DNA of 5,315 nt from JANWHF01 sp036276235 (GTDB taxonomy: Bacteria; Planctomycetota; Phycisphaerae; Tepidisphaerales; Tepidisphaeraceae): positions 1 through 5,315 of the forward strand of contig DATBDZ010000391.1 of assembly GCA_036276235.1 (NCBI GenBank), given 5' to 3'. Shown here in pieces: positions 4,123 through 5,315 of this stretch (position 1 is the first letter of the stretch; each line of letters opens with the position of its first letter). The position numbers and the translations under genes were made by a program. Below the pieces are notes generated by a model. That model ran no database searches, was not told where the DNA came from, and saw only the letters and a program-made list of their open reading frames with translations.

Positions 4123-5145
4123 CGCCCCCTTCGTTTTGGTCTTGATCCGCAGCAGGAAATAGTCGGCGGTGATGTAGAGCGTCGAACCATCGTCGCCCCA
4201 GTTGCAGTTGCTGGTTTGCTCGCCGGTGTAGAGGCGGCCGATTAGTTTTCCTTTGTTGTTGATCACGGCGACGCCGCCCAGGGCGCCGGTCCAGATGTTG
4301 CCTTCCTTGTCTATTTTCATGCCATCGCAGAGGCCGGGGAATTTGGGATCGACGTACGGCTTGGCGTCGAAGAACGTGCGGCGATTGGTGATCGTGCCAT
4401 CGTCTTTCACGTCAAAGGCAGCGATGATCGGGAGCGCATCATCGGTCGAGGCGATGTACAGAATTTTCTCGTCGGGCGAGAAGGCGATGCCGTTGGGATA
4501 GGTGAATTCCTTGGTCAGCAGCGTGAGTTTCCCATCCTTGCCGGCGCGATAGACGCCGTTGAAACTGAGCTCCTTGAGCTTGGAATCGTTGGTGCCTTCC
4601 AGGCCGTAGGGGGGATCGGTGAAGTAGACGTCGCCGTTGCTTTTGACGACGACATCATTGGGGCTGTTGAGGCGTTTGCCCTCGTATTTGTCGGCGATGA
4701 CGGTGAACGCGCCGCCCTCAAAGCGGACAACGCGGCGATCGCCGTGCTGGCAGATGACGAGCTTTCCGCCGCGGTCGCGCGTCATGCCATTGCTGCCGCG
4801 CTCGCGGAAGGCGGGGGCGTTGGTGTTTAAGCCGCTCGGTCGCAGGAACACTTCTGCGTGCGGCCAGCCTTCCTGCCAGCGATAGGAAGTATTCGCGAGC
4901 ACGTCGGAGAAAACGATGCCGTTGAAGATGACCTTGTTCTTGCTGTCTTTCTCGACATACCAGCTTGGCCCTTCCGTCCAGCGAAACCCTTCGGCGATCT
5001 TTTCAATCTTCGCGTCGGGCGCGAGGACCGTGTCGAGCGCGGGGTCGAGCTTCTCGATCCGACCCGCAAACTGATGCGGCTCACGATCAAAACCCATGCA
5101 GAGAATGGCCCCAATCACAAGCAACGCCGAGATCGGTTTTTTCAT
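4114..5145 (-). CDS. Secreted SMP-30/gluconolactonase-like beta-propeller
   Basis: A 343-residue member of the SMP-30/gluconolactonase/LRE family (Pfam PF08450), six-bladed beta-propeller metal-dependent lactonases. Residues 1-19 are a Sec signal or anchor (KK, then ISALLVIGAILCMG); Cys16 is not in a proper lipobox. Metal-site residues expected in the family are all visible: Glu58 in TEGPSW, Asn163 in LNSPNDVVV, Asn218 in YPNGIAFSPDE and Asp274 in LCDGMKID. Other landmarks are GDVYFTDPPYGL (171-182) and NIWTGALGG (283-291). The likely role is hydrolysis of a sugar lactone to the acid outside the cytoplasm, which would follow the neighbouring oxidoreductase if that enzyme oxidises C1. The ATG at 5145 has no Shine-Dalgarno, but the signal peptide starting there supports it. 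It overlaps nothing and its stop is two bases from the oxidoreductase stop. Some family members hydrolyse other lactones or phosphotriesters, so the substrate is open. Confidence 0.92.
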   Translation of the reverse strand: MKKPISALLVIGAILCMGFDREPHQFAGRIEKLDPALDTVLAPDAKIEKIAEGFRWTEGPSWYVEKDSKNKVIFNGIVFSDVLANTSYRWQEGWPHAEVFLRPSGLNTNAPAFRERGSNGMTRDRGGKLVICQHGDRRVVRFEGGAFTVIADKYEGKRLNSPNDVVVKSNGDVYFTDPPYGLEGTNDSKLKELSFNGVYRAGKDGKLTLLTKEFTYPNGIAFSPDEKILYIASTDDALPIIAAFDVKDDGTITNRRTFFDAKPYVDPKFPGLCDGMKIDKEGNIWTGALGGVAVINNKGKLIGRLYTGEQTSNCNWGDDGSTLYITADYFLLRIKTKTKGAGW

Positions 5146-5155
5146 ATGGACGCAA

Positions 5156-5183
5156 ATGGTAGCGTCCGGATGAGAGGCGTCAA
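5156..5183 (-). promoter_or_regulatory. Candidate sigma-70-type promoter for the SMP-30-like gene
   Basis: On the minus strand TTGACG (5183-5178, five of six to consensus) is followed after 16 bases by TACCAT (5161-5156, four of six). The -10 box ends ten bases before the ATG at 5145, so transcription would begin about three or four bases before the start codon. That agrees with the absence of a Shine-Dalgarno. The -10 is weak, and this is a prediction only. Confidence 0.35.
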
Positions 5184-5278
5184 AAGAAATGTAGGCGAGG
5201 AGTTAGGGGCGTGTAGCGCTTGATTGCGGCGAATCTGCCTTGGCGTGGAATAGGGTTGAATTTTTCGCCCCTGCGCAC

Positions 5279-5315
5279 CGTCATGCTGAAGGTACTCCGA
5301 AGCATCTGGCCGGCT
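5279..5315. repeat. Interspersed repeat truncated by the window edge
   Basis: The last 37 bases contain GTCATGCTGAAGGTACTCCG followed by AAGCATCTGGCCGG. This strongly resembles the GTCATGCTGAG...GAAGCATCT type of repeat scattered through intergenic regions of many bacteria, as I recall it. It runs off the right edge, so its full extent is unknown. The stretch 5184-5278 upstream holds nothing that I recognise. Confidence 0.5.

Noticed and set aside
4114..5145. SMP-30-like protein as a lipoprotein (Cys16)
   Set aside because: The residues before Cys16 are Ala-Ile-Leu, which do not fit the lipobox [LVI][ASTVI][GAS]C; an ordinary signal peptide or anchor is more likely.

Overview
The window most likely comes from a member of the Planctomycetota, possibly a Phycisphaerae-like lineage. 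This rests on the gene families (a DUF1080 protein, a Tat-exported Gfo/Idh/MocA oxidoreductase and a secreted SMP-30/gluconolactonase-like protein), which that phylum carries in large numbers, and on gene-poor intergenic DNA full of 7-8 bp period repeats. The placement is inferred from memory of the families and cannot be proven from the sequence alone.

Layout. Positions 1-212 hold degenerate short repeats, a strong intrinsic terminator (131-169, minus strand) and a 16-bp tandem duplication. A cytosolic protein of unknown function is encoded at 213-878 (minus). Positions 879-1568 are non-coding: an operator-like dyad, two diverged copies of a ~90-bp repeat with heptamer cores, a GC-rich hairpin, a ten-unit octamer array and an inverted repeat close behind the next gene. 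A secreted DUF1080 (3-keto-disaccharide hydrolase-like) gene lies at 1569-2234 (minus). The divergent spacer 2235-2683 holds a nine-unit degenerate heptamer array right next to the DUF1080 ribosome binding site and a long interrupted inverted repeat (2405-2530). A Tat-signal Gfo/Idh/MocA oxidoreductase lies at 2684-4111 (plus). It converges on an SMP-30/gluconolactonase-like gene at 4114-5145 (minus) with two bases between the stop codons. The right edge carries a candidate promoter placed for a leaderless transcript and the start of an interspersed repeat.

How the genes may work together. The three enzymes all carry export signals (Tat, Sec, Sec). They fit a cell-envelope sugar-oxidation module: the oxidoreductase makes a keto-sugar or sugar lactone, the DUF1080 protein cleaves a 3-keto-glycoside, and the SMP-30-like protein opens a lactone. 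They are not one operon, so the link is adjacency plus known family chemistry. The unknown gene at 213-878 has no evident tie to them.

I found no CRISPR array, transposase, tRNA, rRNA, toxin-antitoxin pair or defence gene. The most unusual content is the intergenic repeat landscape: several unrelated 7-8 bp phrase repeats, a duplicated repeat whose heptamer number differs between copies, and a REPIN-like inverted pair. The coding content is ordinary for this type of genome.
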